Shown: positions 45,574 to 53,853 of the stretch, one piece after another
Numbering within the stretch: the stretch's first letter is position 1
How the letters are laid out: every line of letters starts with the position of its first letter
From: Bacillus gaemokensis
Lineage (GTDB): Bacteria > Bacillota > Bacilli > Bacillales > Bacillaceae_G
Length of the DNA stretch: 64,000 nucleotides
Direction of reading: 5' to 3'
NCBI RefSeq assembly: GCF_001590835.1
Contig: NZ_LTAQ01000012.1
Location: 452,925 to 516,924, forward strand
Notes under the pieces: model-generated
What the model saw: only the letters and a program-made list of their open reading frames with translations
Database searches by the model: none
Told to the model about the DNA's origin: nothing
Made by a program: the position numbers and the translations under genes

Positions 45574-46308
45574 ATGACAATGAGAGTAAAAGAAGTAGCA
45601 GATTTAGTTGGTATTAGTGTGCGCACACTGCATCATTATGATGAAATTGGGTTGTTAACCCCAGACGAGACGACGGAGTCGGGTTATCGTCTGTATTCCA
45701 ATGAAAATCTGGAAACGCTGCAGCAAATTTTATTTTTTAAAGAGCTTGGCTTCCCTTTAAAGAAGATTAAAGAAATTATCATGAGTCCTTCATTTGACCG
45801 AGAAGAGGCGCTTACGTTACACCGGAAAATGCTGCTTGAGAAACGCGCTAGATTGGATAAGGTGATTGCGACGATTGATAAGACAATCAAGCATACAAAA
45901 GGAGAGATTGAAATGACGAATAAAGAGAAGTTTGAAGGATTTGATTTTAGTCATAACCCATATGAAGAGGAAACTCGCGCACGATGGGGAGATGAAGCTG
46001 TTAATACAGCAAATAAGGCGGCCGCTGGCATGTCTAAGGAGAAGCAAGAGGCATTTAATAGCATCTACCGAAATCTAGCTACGCTTCGACATCATGCGCC
46101 TGATTCTAAAGAAGCACAAGATGCTATTCAAGAATGGTACGATTACTTGCAAAACTTTGGTCAATATTCATTAGAGGCATTTAAAGGATTAGGCCAAATG
46201 TATGTGGATGATGAACGCTTTACAAAAAATATCGATCAATTTGGAGAAGGTTTAGCTAGATTTATGTGCGACGCAATGGCTATATATGCAGATAATCATA
46301 AAAAATAA
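45574..46308 (+). CDS. MerR-family regulator with TipAS domain (Mta/TipA-like)
   Basis: 244 residues. MerR HTH ([26 protein letters not shown]), coiled-coil dimer helix at about 75-120, then a TipAS antibiotic-recognition domain ([42 protein letters not shown] end). Family members bind peptide or thiopeptide drugs and activate multidrug genes. GGGAGGAGA before ATG 45574. No target pump lies next to it. Confidence 0.9.
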   Translation: MTMRVKEVADLVGISVRTLHHYDEIGLLTPDETTESGYRLYSNENLETLQQILFFKELGFPLKKIKEIIMSPSFDREEALTLHRKMLLEKRARLDKVIATIDKTIKHTKGEIEMTNKEKFEGFDFSHNPYEEETRARWGDEAVNTANKAAAGMSKEKQEAFNSIYRNLATLRHHAPDSKEAQDAIQEWYDYLQNFGQYSLEAFKGLGQMYVDDERFTKNIDQFGEGLARFMCDAMAIYADNHKK

Positions 46309-46354
46309 AAGATGGAGGCTGTCCATAGTGGGCAGCTTCCATCTTTTATTTTTT
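46308..46354. terminator. Terminator between convergent genes
   Basis: AAAAGATGGAGGCTG/CAGCTTCCATCTTTT long stem followed by T-run. Confidence 0.9.
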
Positions 46355-46924
46355 TATCATGTCGTTTAGCGTATCATTTTGACTATTATTCAAATGTGGA
46401 TCTTTGCTCATTTCACGTTTTAACATATCAATGCTTTGTGTATATTCTTTATTATTTAAAGTGCCAGATTGAAGACCTTGAATTTGTGAAATCAATTTTT
46501 GGTCTGTTGATACATATGCTTTATAATAACGAGGAACGATGGACAAAGCTGTTTTATATACTTGATCTGTTACAAGCTTAGGGTCATTGGTTTTTGCTCG
46601 ATATACAACAAATACTTCGTCATCGGTCACAAGTGTAGCAGCATTTGTGACGTCAGGGAGTTTTACAGTCATACTTGTAATCATTTCAGCAACCTTTTCA
46701 CGGTTAATCGCTCCTACTTGTTTGTTAGATACTTCATCTTTTTGCTTAGAAGAGTATCCGACTCTTGTAAGCCTTGTATTTGTATTTTCTGTGTGATACA
46801 TGTCATTTTTATTGGAAACCAGAACACGGCTGCCTTCTTCACGTTCCATCTCAGCTTTATTTGCCGATTGACAGCCTGCCAATAAGGAAAGAGTGAGAAG
46901 AGAGAGTATGATTTGTTTTTTCAT
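46346..46924 (-). CDS. yutC: YhcN/YlaJ-type sporulation lipoprotein (YutC)
   Basis: 192 residues. Lipobox LLAGC (Cys18), then a YhcN/YlaJ domain (KVAEMITSMTVKLPDVTNAATLVTDDEVFVVYRA). Such lipoproteins accumulate in the spore inner membrane. GGAGGTGATCC before the ATG. Conserved neighbour of lipA and yutD in Bacillus, here separated from lipA by accessory genes. Confidence 0.85.
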   Translation of the reverse strand: MKKQIILSLLTLSLLAGCQSANKAEMEREEGSRVLVSNKNDMYHTENTNTRLTRVGYSSKQKDEVSNKQVGAINREKVAEMITSMTVKLPDVTNAATLVTDDEVFVVYRAKTNDPKLVTDQVYKTALSIVPRYYKAYVSTDQKLISQIQGLQSGTLNNKEYTQSIDMLKREMSKDPHLNNSQNDTLNDMIKK

Positions 46925-47039
46925 GATGGATCACCTCCTTCTTCATAGCATTTACTACTTTTCAATTTTTTGTATTTGAAATTGTTGGTTGTTGGGCTTT
47001 GTGATACGATAAAAAGAAGAATGCTTAGAGAGGAAGTTA

Positions 47040-47351
47040 ATGATGGAGCAAAAGCAAGAGCAAGAAATTCATGCTACGGTGAGCATTAATAATGTGCAGT
47101 ACGAAGTAATTAAAAACTATCGTGAAGCTTTTCGTGAAGAAGCATTTAAAGAGCGCTATGCAGAAATTTTAAATAAATATGATTATATCGTAGGTGACTG
47201 GGGATATGATCAGCTTAGATTGCGCGGCTTTTTTGATGATAGTAATCAACGTGCGACGTATGATACAAAAATTAGTACGTTATCGGAGTACTTATATGAG
47301 TATTGTAATTTTGGATGTGCACACTTTGTATTACGAAAAGTGAAGAAATAA
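47040..47351 (+). CDS. yutD: YutD (DUF1027) protein
   Basis: 103 residues with the DUF1027 core: VIKNYREAFREEAFKERYAEILNKYDYIVGDWGYDQLRLRGFF and a C-terminal HFVLR. Function unknown. Two adjacent ATGs (47040 and 47043) both fit the AGAGAGGA ribosome site. Confidence 0.9.
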   Translation: MMEQKQEQEIHATVSINNVQYEVIKNYREAFREEAFKERYAEILNKYDYIVGDWGYDQLRLRGFFDDSNQRATYDTKISTLSEYLYEYCNFGCAHFVLRKVKK

Positions 47352-47393
47352 AAAAGAATCCCTCTTACGTAGGTGTAAGAGGGATTCTTTTTT
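47351..47393. terminator. Bidirectional terminator
   Basis: AAAAAGAATCCCTCTTAC/GTAAGAGGGATTCTTTTTT between yutD and the broken acetyltransferase. Confidence 0.9.
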
Positions 47394-47907
47394 AGTCTAA
47401 TATCTTTTCATAGCAGTTATACCAATTGTAAGGTTCAGGTTTGCTGGCGAAATAAACAGCACCTCGGCATATATAGTCGTTTTTCTCATATAGACCTAAG
47501 GAAATAGGATTACCTGTAAAGGCATCTAATCGTATTCCGGTATAGTTCTTTTACCTAGCTTCATTTTCCCAAAAGGATAATAAGGCTTTGCTATATCCTT
47601 TTCCTTGGGAGTTAGGATGGATGACAAAAGAGTGGACAATGAGAAAACGTCCTTCCGTTTTTGACCAGTCAATAAGCGTATACTCTGGGGACTGCCAATC
47701 GTTCAAAACGACGGCACCGATGATTAAATCATCTACACATAGACAATAGAGTTCGTTATTTTCTAAGTGATAAGAAATTGTTTCACGCGTCGGATAAGAG
47801 TCATCCCATTGGTAAATGTGCTTCTGTAATAGGTCTTCTTTACACTGCCCGTACATAACATCTAAATGATCTAATAGGTCAAGCGTACCTTGTATTATTT
47901 TTAGCAT
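47392..47907 (-). pseudogene. GNAT acetyltransferase with in-frame stop
   Basis: ATG 47905-47907 (AAAGGAG upstream) opens a GNAT domain: VIGAVVLND-like strand, VHSFVIHPNSQGKGYSKALLSF (acetyl-CoA loop). A TAA at 47551-47553 stops it after NEAR. The same frame continues with KNYTGIRLDAFTGNPISLGLYEKNDY, the normal end of a GNAT protein, to TAA at 47392. So one codon is mutated (AAA or CAA to TAA would do). The intact product would be 171 residues. Overlap with the gene upstream suggests an operon. Confidence 0.85.
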
Positions 47908-47918
47908 ATGTGTCTCCT

Positions 47919-48419
47919 TTACAAGCAAATTGAAATAGAATCCCCTTCAGAAAGTGTTGTATTTGGTTTCATCTGTTGTCCATTCAACTGAATGTGTCCG
48001 TTTTTTATTCTTTCTACAATTGTGGTGCGGCTCCAATCTGAAATATATGTTGATAGCGCTTTGTCAAAGCGGTGGGAACCACAGACTGTTTCTAATACAA
48101 TCGTTATCTCTGTAGTACCATTTTCTTTATATTGCATAATTGAAATAGTAGTTGTTGTTTCATTTTGTTCTTTCTGAAACACATCAAGCGTTTCTACATG
48201 ATCAGAAAACGACTTGTAAATTCGAAGCTTTTTGTTCCACGTATGACCTTTAGGACACTTATAAATGGCAAATCGGTAAATGTTTTTTCCGTTTGCGTTA
48301 TGTCTGCGAATATTTGTATCGGCAAAAAGGGTGATATGCCCACAATTTTTACAATGTTTCTCAATTGTTGTTTCAAATTCATTTTTATATAAATTCCAAG
48401 AAAGTTGTACTTTCTGCAT
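47919..48419 (-). CDS. Zinc-ribbon plus S4 RNA-binding domain protein
   Basis: 166 residues. N-terminal zinc-ribbon-like part with HCKNCGH (Cys22 region) and YKCPKGHTW, a middle beta-rich segment, then a C-terminal S4 domain (FDKALSTYISDWSRTTIVERIKNGHIQLNGQQMKPNTTLSEGDSI) like the S4 of RluA-type pseudouridine synthases, but with no synthase domain. It probably binds RNA. GAGGTGAAGG before ATG 48419. It lies behind a long structured leader. Confidence 0.75.
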   Translation of the reverse strand: MQKVQLSWNLYKNEFETTIEKHCKNCGHITLFADTNIRRHNANGKNIYRFAIYKCPKGHTWNKKLRIYKSFSDHVETLDVFQKEQNETTTTISIMQYKENGTTEITIVLETVCGSHRFDKALSTYISDWSRTTIVERIKNGHIQLNGQQMKPNTTLSEGDSISICL

Positions 48420-48745
48420 TTTCCTTCACCTCGTTTGATGGTAAAGGAACGTAATACAGCTATTTGGACGTCTTGTAGTATGAATGAGAAGGAAATCGAC
48501 AAAAATAAAAAGAGGTTCCCTAATAGGACCTCCGTAAAACATCATACTACAGATGTGCTACGTTCCTTTGTAATGGGAATGGGCAGACTACTCCCTTGAA
48601 AAAGCACATTGCTTTTTTGAGAATAATGCTATCCAGTTGCTGATCCATTACAAAGTAAATGTTGGCATACGTAGTAGACGTCCTTTCTTTCCAAATAGAT
48701 TTTCTTTTTAGTATAACACAAAAGATTGAAAATTCAAAACTTAAT
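48420..48745 (-). promoter_or_regulatory. Structured attenuator-like leader of the zinc-ribbon/S4 gene
   Basis: On the minus strand an extended -10 promoter (TGTTATACT near 48717-48709, TTGAAT about 16 bases upstream) starts a leader of about 280 bases. It contains a stem TTTGTAATGG/CCATTACAAA (48656-48645 and 48574-48565) enclosing an AAAAAGC/GCTTTTT hairpin, then a terminator GGAGGTCC...GGGAACCTC plus T-run (48534-48505). Competing long pairings exist: AAAGGAACGTA with TACGTTCCTTT, CTGTAGTATGA with TCATACTACA, and GGACGTC with GACGTCC. No known riboswitch signature was recognised. Confidence 0.6.
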
Positions 48746-48757
48746 ATGTAAAAAAAA

Positions 48758-48780
48758 ACCAGCTAAAATGATAGCTGGTG
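48758..48780 (-). terminator. Terminator of the DUF3055 gene
   Basis: ACCAGCTA/TAGCTGGT stem followed on the minus strand by nine T. Confidence 0.8.
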
Positions 48781-48787
48781 CATAAAT

Positions 48788-49054
48788 TTATATAAGTTCA
48801 AATAAAAATGAGCGTAGTTCTTCTGCAATTTCTTCAGACATAGAAAATGCATGCTCTAAGTAGCCGGGTTCGTTTAAGTCGTCAGTGCCGATGATTGCAA
48901 ATTTATTGCGCTGCATATCAAGGACAATGGTTTTACCATAATGACGATCGGAATATAAAAGCGCTAAATCGTGGCGCTCATTTTCTCCCATAAAGCTAAC
49001 GAAACGCGTTTTTGTATCGACTGTATCGTCGTACAGAAAGAAACGTTCTTCCAT
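48788..49054 (-). CDS. DUF3055-type protein
   Basis: 88 residues: ERFFLYDDTVDTKTRFVSFMGENERHDLALLYSDRHYGKTIVLDMQ, then GYLEHAF. This is the small conserved Bacillus DUF3055 family; function unknown. ATG 49052-49054 has AAGGAG eight bases upstream, better than the ATG at 49060. It follows glpX by 16 bases and is probably cotranscribed. Confidence 0.8.
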   Translation of the reverse strand: MEERFFLYDDTVDTKTRFVSFMGENERHDLALLYSDRHYGKTIVLDMQRNKFAIIGTDDLNEPGYLEHAFSMSEEIAEELRSFLFELI

Positions 49055-49070
49055 ACACATGGCTCCTTTT

Positions 49071-50042
49071 TTAAATATCTAAGTTTAAATGAGGCTTATG
49101 ATCTAAATGGTGATGCGTTTTAATAAAGCGTACCGTTCTTGTTTTGTAGCGCATAACGATAGAATACGTTTCTGCTAAATCTCCGCCTAGGAATTTAACA
49201 CCATCTAATAGCTCACCAGCAGATACACCTGTTGCTGAGAAGATTGCATCATCGCCAGATACTAAGTCATCTAACATAAGAAGTTGACGAGGATCTTCTA
49301 ATCCCATTTTGCGACAACGTGCTTCTTCTTCTTCGTTCATTGGAACTAAGCGTGCTTGCATTTCGCCTTCAAGACATTTTAGTGCTGCTGCAGAAATAAC
49401 GCCTTCTGGAGCGCCACCAACACCAACGAATAAATCGATGCCTGTTCCTGGAAGAGCTGTTGCGATTGACGCACCAACATCGCCATCACCGAATAGTTTT
49501 ACACGTGCACCTTTTGCACGTACACGGTCGATAATATCTTGATGACGTTCACGTTCTTGGACGATAACCGTTAGGTCACGAATTTTTTTATTGTTTGCTT
49601 CTGCTACAATTTCAATTGTTTTTTCAATTGGATCATCTAAGCTAATTTTACCAGCTGCTTTTGGACCAACCGCGATTTTTTCCATGTACATATCCGGAGC
49701 ATGAAGAAGGTTTCCTTTATCTGCGATTGCGATAACTGCCATTGCATTTGCAAGACCTTTGGCAACAATGTTTGTACCTTCTAATGGATCAACGGCGATA
49801 TCAACGTCTGGACCATTACCTGTTCCTAGTTTTTCACCAATATACAACATTGGCGCTTCATCAAGTTCTCCTTCACCAATTACAACAGTACCGGCCATGT
49901 TTACTGAATCAAACATATCACGCATAGCTGTAGTTGCTGCATCATCTGCTTCGTTTTTCTTTCCGCGGCCCATCCACTGTGCGGATGCTAAGGCTGCTGC
50001 TTCTGTTACACGGACAATTTCTAATGCGAGTTCACGTTCCAA
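49071..50042 (-). CDS. glpX: Fructose-1,6-bisphosphatase class II
   Basis: 323 residues. GlpX motifs: [28 protein letters not shown] and [30 protein letters not shown]. Mn-dependent gluconeogenic phosphatase. Starts at TTG 50040-50042, nine bases after GGAGG; no ATG is available in frame nearby. Confidence 0.93.
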   Translation of the reverse strand: MERELALEIVRVTEAAALASAQWMGRGKKNEADDAATTAMRDMFDSVNMAGTVVIGEGELDEAPMLYIGEKLGTGNGPDVDIAVDPLEGTNIVAKGLANAMAVIAIADKGNLLHAPDMYMEKIAVGPKAAGKISLDDPIEKTIEIVAEANNKKIRDLTVIVQERERHQDIIDRVRAKGARVKLFGDGDVGASIATALPGTGIDLFVGVGGAPEGVISAAALKCLEGEMQARLVPMNEEEEARCRKMGLEDPRQLLMLDDLVSGDDAIFSATGVSAGELLDGVKFLGGDLAETYSIVMRYKTRTVRFIKTHHHLDHKPHLNLDI

Positions 50043-50189
50043 GGTGACATTCCTCCAATTTCAAAAATCATACAAATATAACTATAACAAATAACGAGGA
50101 AAAGGTGAATTCGAAAAATTGTCGATTTTTTCAGAAGAAACGGTTACAATGAAAATGTAAATGCTTTTATTTCCAGGTAGGTGACATTC

Positions 50190-50630
50190 ATGTACTTTGT
50201 AGACAGAAGAAAAATAGAACAAATGTTAACATGTTTAGAACAAGCAGTAGATACATTTCAAGAGAAGCAGCAATATGAAACTCCTTTTGAATATTACGCA
50301 TTAGAGCGTATGTCGCATCTCATCATCGATTGCATATTAGATGTTGGAAATGCAATGATTGATGGATTTATTATGCGTGATCCGGGAAGTTATGAAGATA
50401 TTATCGATATTTTAATGGATGAAAAAGTCATAAGTGAGGAAGAAGGAAAAGGGATAAAAGAAGTGATTCTCCTTCGAAAAATGCTTATGCAAGATTATAT
50501 TAGAATGAATCATGAAGAATTATATAAAACGATTCAAAAACAAATCGCTGTGGTACAGAAATACCCTGCGAACATTCGCCGTTACTTAGAAAAGGAATTA
50601 GGACCTGTATCTGCATTTGTAGCAGAATAA
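50190..50630 (+). CDS. yutE: YutE, HepT-like (DUF86) protein
   Basis: 146 residues, a helical DUF86/HepT fold (LERMSHLIIDCILDVGNAMI, LLRKMLMQDYIRMN). In HepT toxins the RNase motif is RxxxxH followed by xY; here R96KMLMQ101DY has Gln instead of His. No MNT antitoxin gene is next to it. Probably not an active toxin. ATG 50190 with GGTAGGTGA upstream. Confidence 0.8.
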   Translation: MYFVDRRKIEQMLTCLEQAVDTFQEKQQYETPFEYYALERMSHLIIDCILDVGNAMIDGFIMRDPGSYEDIIDILMDEKVISEEEGKGIKEVILLRKMLMQDYIRMNHEELYKTIQKQIAVVQKYPANIRRYLEKELGPVSAFVAE

Positions 50631-50640
50631 GTGTATGGAC

Positions 50641-50675
50641 AAGATCCCCATTAACCTTTTTGGGGATCTTTTTTG
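50641..50675 (+). terminator. Terminator of yutE
   Basis: AAGATCCCCA/TGGGGATCTT stem followed by T-run. Confidence 0.9.
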
Positions 50676-50708
50676 TCTATAGGGCGGCTAAAGGGAGAAG
50701 GATGAGAA

Positions 50709-51341
50709 ATGGGGGAAGCACGTACAACAAAGGAAGAAATTGTACAGCTTTTAAAAATAAATGGAGAACAAACAGTTGGCACGCTAGCTGAATCTCTAGA
50801 GATTACAGAAATGGCAGTACGAAGGCATTTAAGTAAGCTTGAGAAAGAGCAAGTGATTCAATCGAAAATGGTGCGTCAACATGTCGGACGCCCAACATAT
50901 GTATACGCTTTAAGCCAAAAAGGGGAAGATTCATTTCCGAAAGACTATAAGCAGTTTGCATTAGGTTTACTAGAGGATTTAGAGGGAATTGGTGATGAGA
51001 CGCTTGTAAATGCAGTCTTAGAAGCAAGGACGAAGCGAATGGAGGAGCAATTACAAAAACGAATAAGTCGCCAAGAAAATGTATTGCATAAACTTAGGGA
51101 AGTTGCTGCTATGCAAGAGAAGAATGGATATATGGTTCAAGTGAAGCAAGAGGGAGACGGCTCGTACGTATTACAAAAACAAAATTGTCCTTTAAAGGCT
51201 GTTGCTGAAAAATATCCACAGCTTTGTTTGGATGAAGAAAATATGTATAAGCGGTTATTTTCGGATGGAAATGTGAAGGTGTTGTCAAATATGTGCAATG
51301 GTGATTGTCATTGTTCGTATCATATAAAAGAGAAAAAATGA
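50709..51341 (+). CDS. SufR-like transcriptional regulator with cysteine cluster
   Basis: 210 residues. DeoR/ArsR-type winged HTH at 8-70 (VGTLAESLEITEMAVRRHLSKLEKEQVI, GRPTYVY wing), a helical region with a coiled coil at 105-140, and a C-terminal domain with Cys160, Cys173, Cys196, Cys200 and Cys202 (NCPLKAVAEKYPQLC, MCNGDCHCSY). This pattern is that of SufR-type regulators that carry an Fe-S cluster. Possible control of the suf operon at 28.7-33.9 kb is inferred only. Confidence 0.82.
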   Translation: MGEARTTKEEIVQLLKINGEQTVGTLAESLEITEMAVRRHLSKLEKEQVIQSKMVRQHVGRPTYVYALSQKGEDSFPKDYKQFALGLLEDLEGIGDETLVNAVLEARTKRMEEQLQKRISRQENVLHKLREVAAMQEKNGYMVQVKQEGDGSYVLQKQNCPLKAVAEKYPQLCLDEENMYKRLFSDGNVKVLSNMCNGDCHCSYHIKEKK

Positions 51342-51351
51342 ACGTTATGGG

Positions 51352-51378
51352 GCGCTTTGAGACGAAGCGTTTTTTTCT
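51352..51378 (+). terminator. Terminator
   Basis: GCGCTT/AAGCGT stem followed by seven T. Confidence 0.7.
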
Positions 51379-51450
51379 TTGGCAAAAACGGTTAATATAA
51401 GAAGGGTATTGTAGGTGGGGAACTCTAGGATAAAAGGAGAGACATTATAG

Positions 51451-52215
51451 ATGTATAAAGGCTATTTAATCGACTTAGACGGTACAATGTACCGCGGCGA
51501 AGAACAAATTGAAGAAGCGAGCGACTTTGTAAAGGCATTAGAGGAACGTGGTATTCCATATTTATTTGTAACAAATAACTCAACGCGTAAGCCAGAACAA
51601 GTGGCAGAAAAACTTGTTCGTTTCGATATTCCTGCTAAGCCAGAGCAAGTATTTACAACGAGTATGGCAACAGCGAACTTTATTTATGAGCGTAAGCAAG
51701 ATGCGACTGTATATATAATTGGTGAAGAAGGATTGCATGACGCACTTGTGGAAAAAGGCTTTGAACTTGTAGATGAAAACCCTGATTTCGTTGTTGTTGG
51801 ATTAGATCGCGACATTACATATGAAAAGCTGGCAAAAGCATGTCTGGCAGTACGTAACGGTGCGACATTCATTTCTACAAATGGGGATATTGCGATTCCA
51901 ACTGAGCGCGGCTTACTACCTGGAAACGGTTCATTAACATCTGTTGTTGCAGTATCCACAGGTGTGGATCCAATTTTCATCGGTAAACCAGAATCCATTA
52001 TTATGGAACAAGCATTGAAGGTACTTGGTATGGCGAAAGAAGAAGCATTAATGGTTGGGGATAACTATGATACTGACATTTTAGCGGGGATAAATGCTGG
52101 TATGCATACGCTTCTTGTCCACACTGGAGTCACAACTGTGGAGAAGTTAACAGAGTATGATGTGCAGCCAACAGGGGTTGTGCATAACTTGACGGAGTGG
52201 ATTGAGAAGATGTAA
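51451..52215 (+). CDS. yutF: HAD phosphatase of the NagD family (YutF)
   Basis: 254 residues. HAD motif I LIDLDGTMYRG, motif II FVTNNST, motif III GKP, motif IV VGDNYDTDI, with the type IIA cap between. Bacillus members are called p-nitrophenyl phosphatases; physiological substrate not fixed. AAAAGGAGAG before ATG 51451. Confidence 0.92.
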   Translation: MYKGYLIDLDGTMYRGEEQIEEASDFVKALEERGIPYLFVTNNSTRKPEQVAEKLVRFDIPAKPEQVFTTSMATANFIYERKQDATVYIIGEEGLHDALVEKGFELVDENPDFVVVGLDRDITYEKLAKACLAVRNGATFISTNGDIAIPTERGLLPGNGSLTSVVAVSTGVDPIFIGKPESIIMEQALKVLGMAKEEALMVGDNYDTDILAGINAGMHTLLVHTGVTTVEKLTEYDVQPTGVVHNLTEWIEKM

Positions 52216-52218
52216 AGA

Positions 52219-52252
52219 TAAACAGGCAATCGTTTCGATTGCCTGTTTTTTT
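52219..52252 (+). terminator. Terminator of yutF
   Basis: AACAGGCAATCG/CGATTGCCTGTT with three-base loop and seven T. Confidence 0.9.
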
Positions 52253-52292
52253 GGCTGAATAACAACATGAAATATCTCCTGTATCCACAATT

Positions 52293-52885
52293 TCAACGAT
52301 AAGATTTCACTCTTGTAACCATTCCAAATCCATTGTTATTTACAGTAGGGTCATTTTGGGAGACAAAATTGTTTAATTTCTCTAACGCAAGAACCAATTC
52401 ACCATTTGTTTCCTCGAAATACTGTGTGAAAAGAGATTCTAAATTACTCTTTATATGTTTATCTAGTTTGTCGCTTGATAGGCTAATAAATGTTAAATGA
52501 TCTGTCTCGTTCTGAGGTGCAATACATATAGGCGGCTGATTGTTATTTTGTATGATATAAGCAACGGTGTTATTATAATCCACACCTCCTACAATAAATT
52601 GGATTATATTTTCTTCCTGACTATAGTGTAATAATTTTTTCTCGATTTCATAAGCTAATTCTTTTAAATTGTAAGGCTTTCTTGTATATCGTTTCTTTGT
52701 ATATCGATATTTTTACATACTTCATATGGTCCTAAAAATGCAATAAATTGGTTAGTTGAAATTTGTTCGAAGTGTTTATAATCTGATTTTATTTCTACAA
52801 GACTACCATTTTCCTCTTTAGTAATCATACCATCAGTGTGTATAATCATATTTTCTGCATCTGCTACAACACAAACAAAACCCAT
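52293..52885 (-). pseudogene. Frameshifted Ntn-hydrolase-like gene
   Basis: Two frames on the minus strand make one protein. The first (52885 down to 52664) starts MGFVCVVADAENMIIHTDG with AAGGAGAG upstream and stops early. A second frame, open from about 52720, continues with NLKELAYEIEKKLL, IQFIVGGVDYNNTVAYIIQN and runs to 52293. The break lies at a near-perfect 15-base tandem repeat (CGATATACAAAGAAA then CGATATACAAGAAA); one missing A in the second copy explains it. The restored protein of about 197 residues resembles a proteasome-like Ntn-hydrolase fold. Confidence 0.7.
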
Positions 52886-53267
52886 AATTGTACTCTCCTT
52901 ATAATTGTATTGATTATTTTTTTGTAAATGTAAAGATGAAAGTTTAATCTGCTCTACATACAGCTTAAACTTTCATGTTACTTGAAGGTCAATAGTGATT
53001 TTTCCTATAGATATAGTGGAAAATATCTATACTAAACATTAATAATATTCTGTTCAAATATTCTCAATTTACTGTTTTTTGTTTAGGTGTTAATCTATGA
53101 GTGTAGTAAAAATTTGTCAGAACCAGGTCCCCAAGTCACGGTTTTGAATGAGTCATCTCAATACGCGAGAACAAAAAAGTGCTCAATTAGAGCACTTTTT
53201 TGTTCTCATACATATAAAGTTTCACTTTATATGAAGCCACATAACATGATATAGAGGGGGACTTCAA
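52886..53267. other. Intergenic region with three hairpins, no gene seen
   Basis: Contains a 12-base inverted repeat ATGAAAGTTTAA/TTAAACTTTCAT (52936-52976), a 9-base inverted repeat TATAGATAT/ATATCTATA (53006-53031) and a strong terminator (53168-53208). No open frame with a ribosome site was found. Confidence 0.6.
53168..53208. terminator. Strong symmetric terminator
   Basis: GAGAACAAAAAAGTGCTC and its exact complement, 18 pairs, five-base loop. Works in either direction by sequence. Confidence 0.8.
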
Positions 53268-53456
53268 ATGATCACTTATGCGAAAGTAATAAGATGGAGA
53301 AAACATGAAGATACAATCATTCTTGAGTGTGTATCAGATGGAAAGCAATTTGAAATACCAACTTATAAAAGTCGTATATATAATGCTCACCTTCTAAATG
53401 GAGAAGTATATATAAGGTTAGATTCAAACGGAAATATAATTGGTATAGATGTATGA
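53268..53456 (+). CDS. Small hypothetical protein
   Basis: 62 residues, beta-rich with VIRWRKHEDTIILECVSDGKQFEIP and a Gly-Asn-Gly turn near the end. GAGGGGG upstream of ATG 53268. Family not recognised; looks like a small SH3-like or OB-like fold. Confidence 0.55.
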   Translation: MITYAKVIRWRKHEDTIILECVSDGKQFEIPTYKSRIYNAHLLNGEVYIRLDSNGNIIGIDV

Positions 53457-53581
53457 TAATAAAGTTAATAAATTACAGAAAGGGACCTGCTCATTCAGCG
53501 TCAATCAGCATAAAGTAATGTAGATCCGTTCAAACATCCACACCCCACTGTTTTGACCCCCTAATAAAAGAAGGAGTTCAT

Positions 53582-53677
53582 ATGGGGTATGAAGCTGGCT
53601 GTGGTGGCTTCGGTGGCGGATTCACTTTACTAATCGTGATGTTCATCCTATTAATCATCATTGGGTGGAGCTGTTAG
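53582..53677 (+). CDS. YjcZ-type small hydrophobic spore protein
   Basis: 31 residues: Gly-rich start MGYEAGCGGFGGGF followed by one membrane helix LLIVMFILLIIIGW. This matches the very short YjcZ-family sporulation peptides of Bacillus. AAGGAG five bases before ATG. Followed directly by a terminator. Confidence 0.75.
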   Translation: MGYEAGCGGFGGGFTLLIVMFILLIIIGWSC

Positions 53678-53696
53678 GGCGGCGGGTTCGGTTACT

Positions 53697-53730
53697 AAAA
53701 AGGCACTCATCCCGAGTGTCTTTTTTATTT
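53697..53730 (+). terminator. Terminator after the YjcZ-type gene
   Basis: AAAAAGGCACTC/GAGTGTCTTTTTT stem with a T-run. Confidence 0.8.
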
Positions 53731-53766
53731 TTATAGATGAATATTAGACAATATGGAGGAGAGACA

Positions 53767-53853
53767 ATGGATCAGGCAATCGCATTCAGTTTTGGGATAT
53801 CCATAGTAATTATTCTGTTGGTCTTGTTCGTACTATCTATAAGTGGATGTTAA
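53767..53853 (+). CDS. Second tiny membrane peptide
   Basis: 28 residues, single helix FSFGISIVIILLVLFVLSISGC. GGAGGAGAG before ATG 53767. A degraded-looking copy of the preceding terminator (CACCC...GAGTGCC) follows, so gene and terminator may be an old tandem duplicate of the YjcZ-type gene. Confidence 0.6.
   Translation: MDQAIAFSFGISIVIILLVLFVLSISGC

Noticed and set aside
46312-46581. 89-codon plus-strand frame over the yutC end
   Set aside because: Antisense to a lipoprotein gene with good start and signal peptide; Tyr/Cys-rich shadow.
48565-48600. GGGAGTAG segment as a yybP-ykoY manganese riboswitch
   Set aside because: The second conserved loop of that class is missing and the downstream gene is not a metal transporter.
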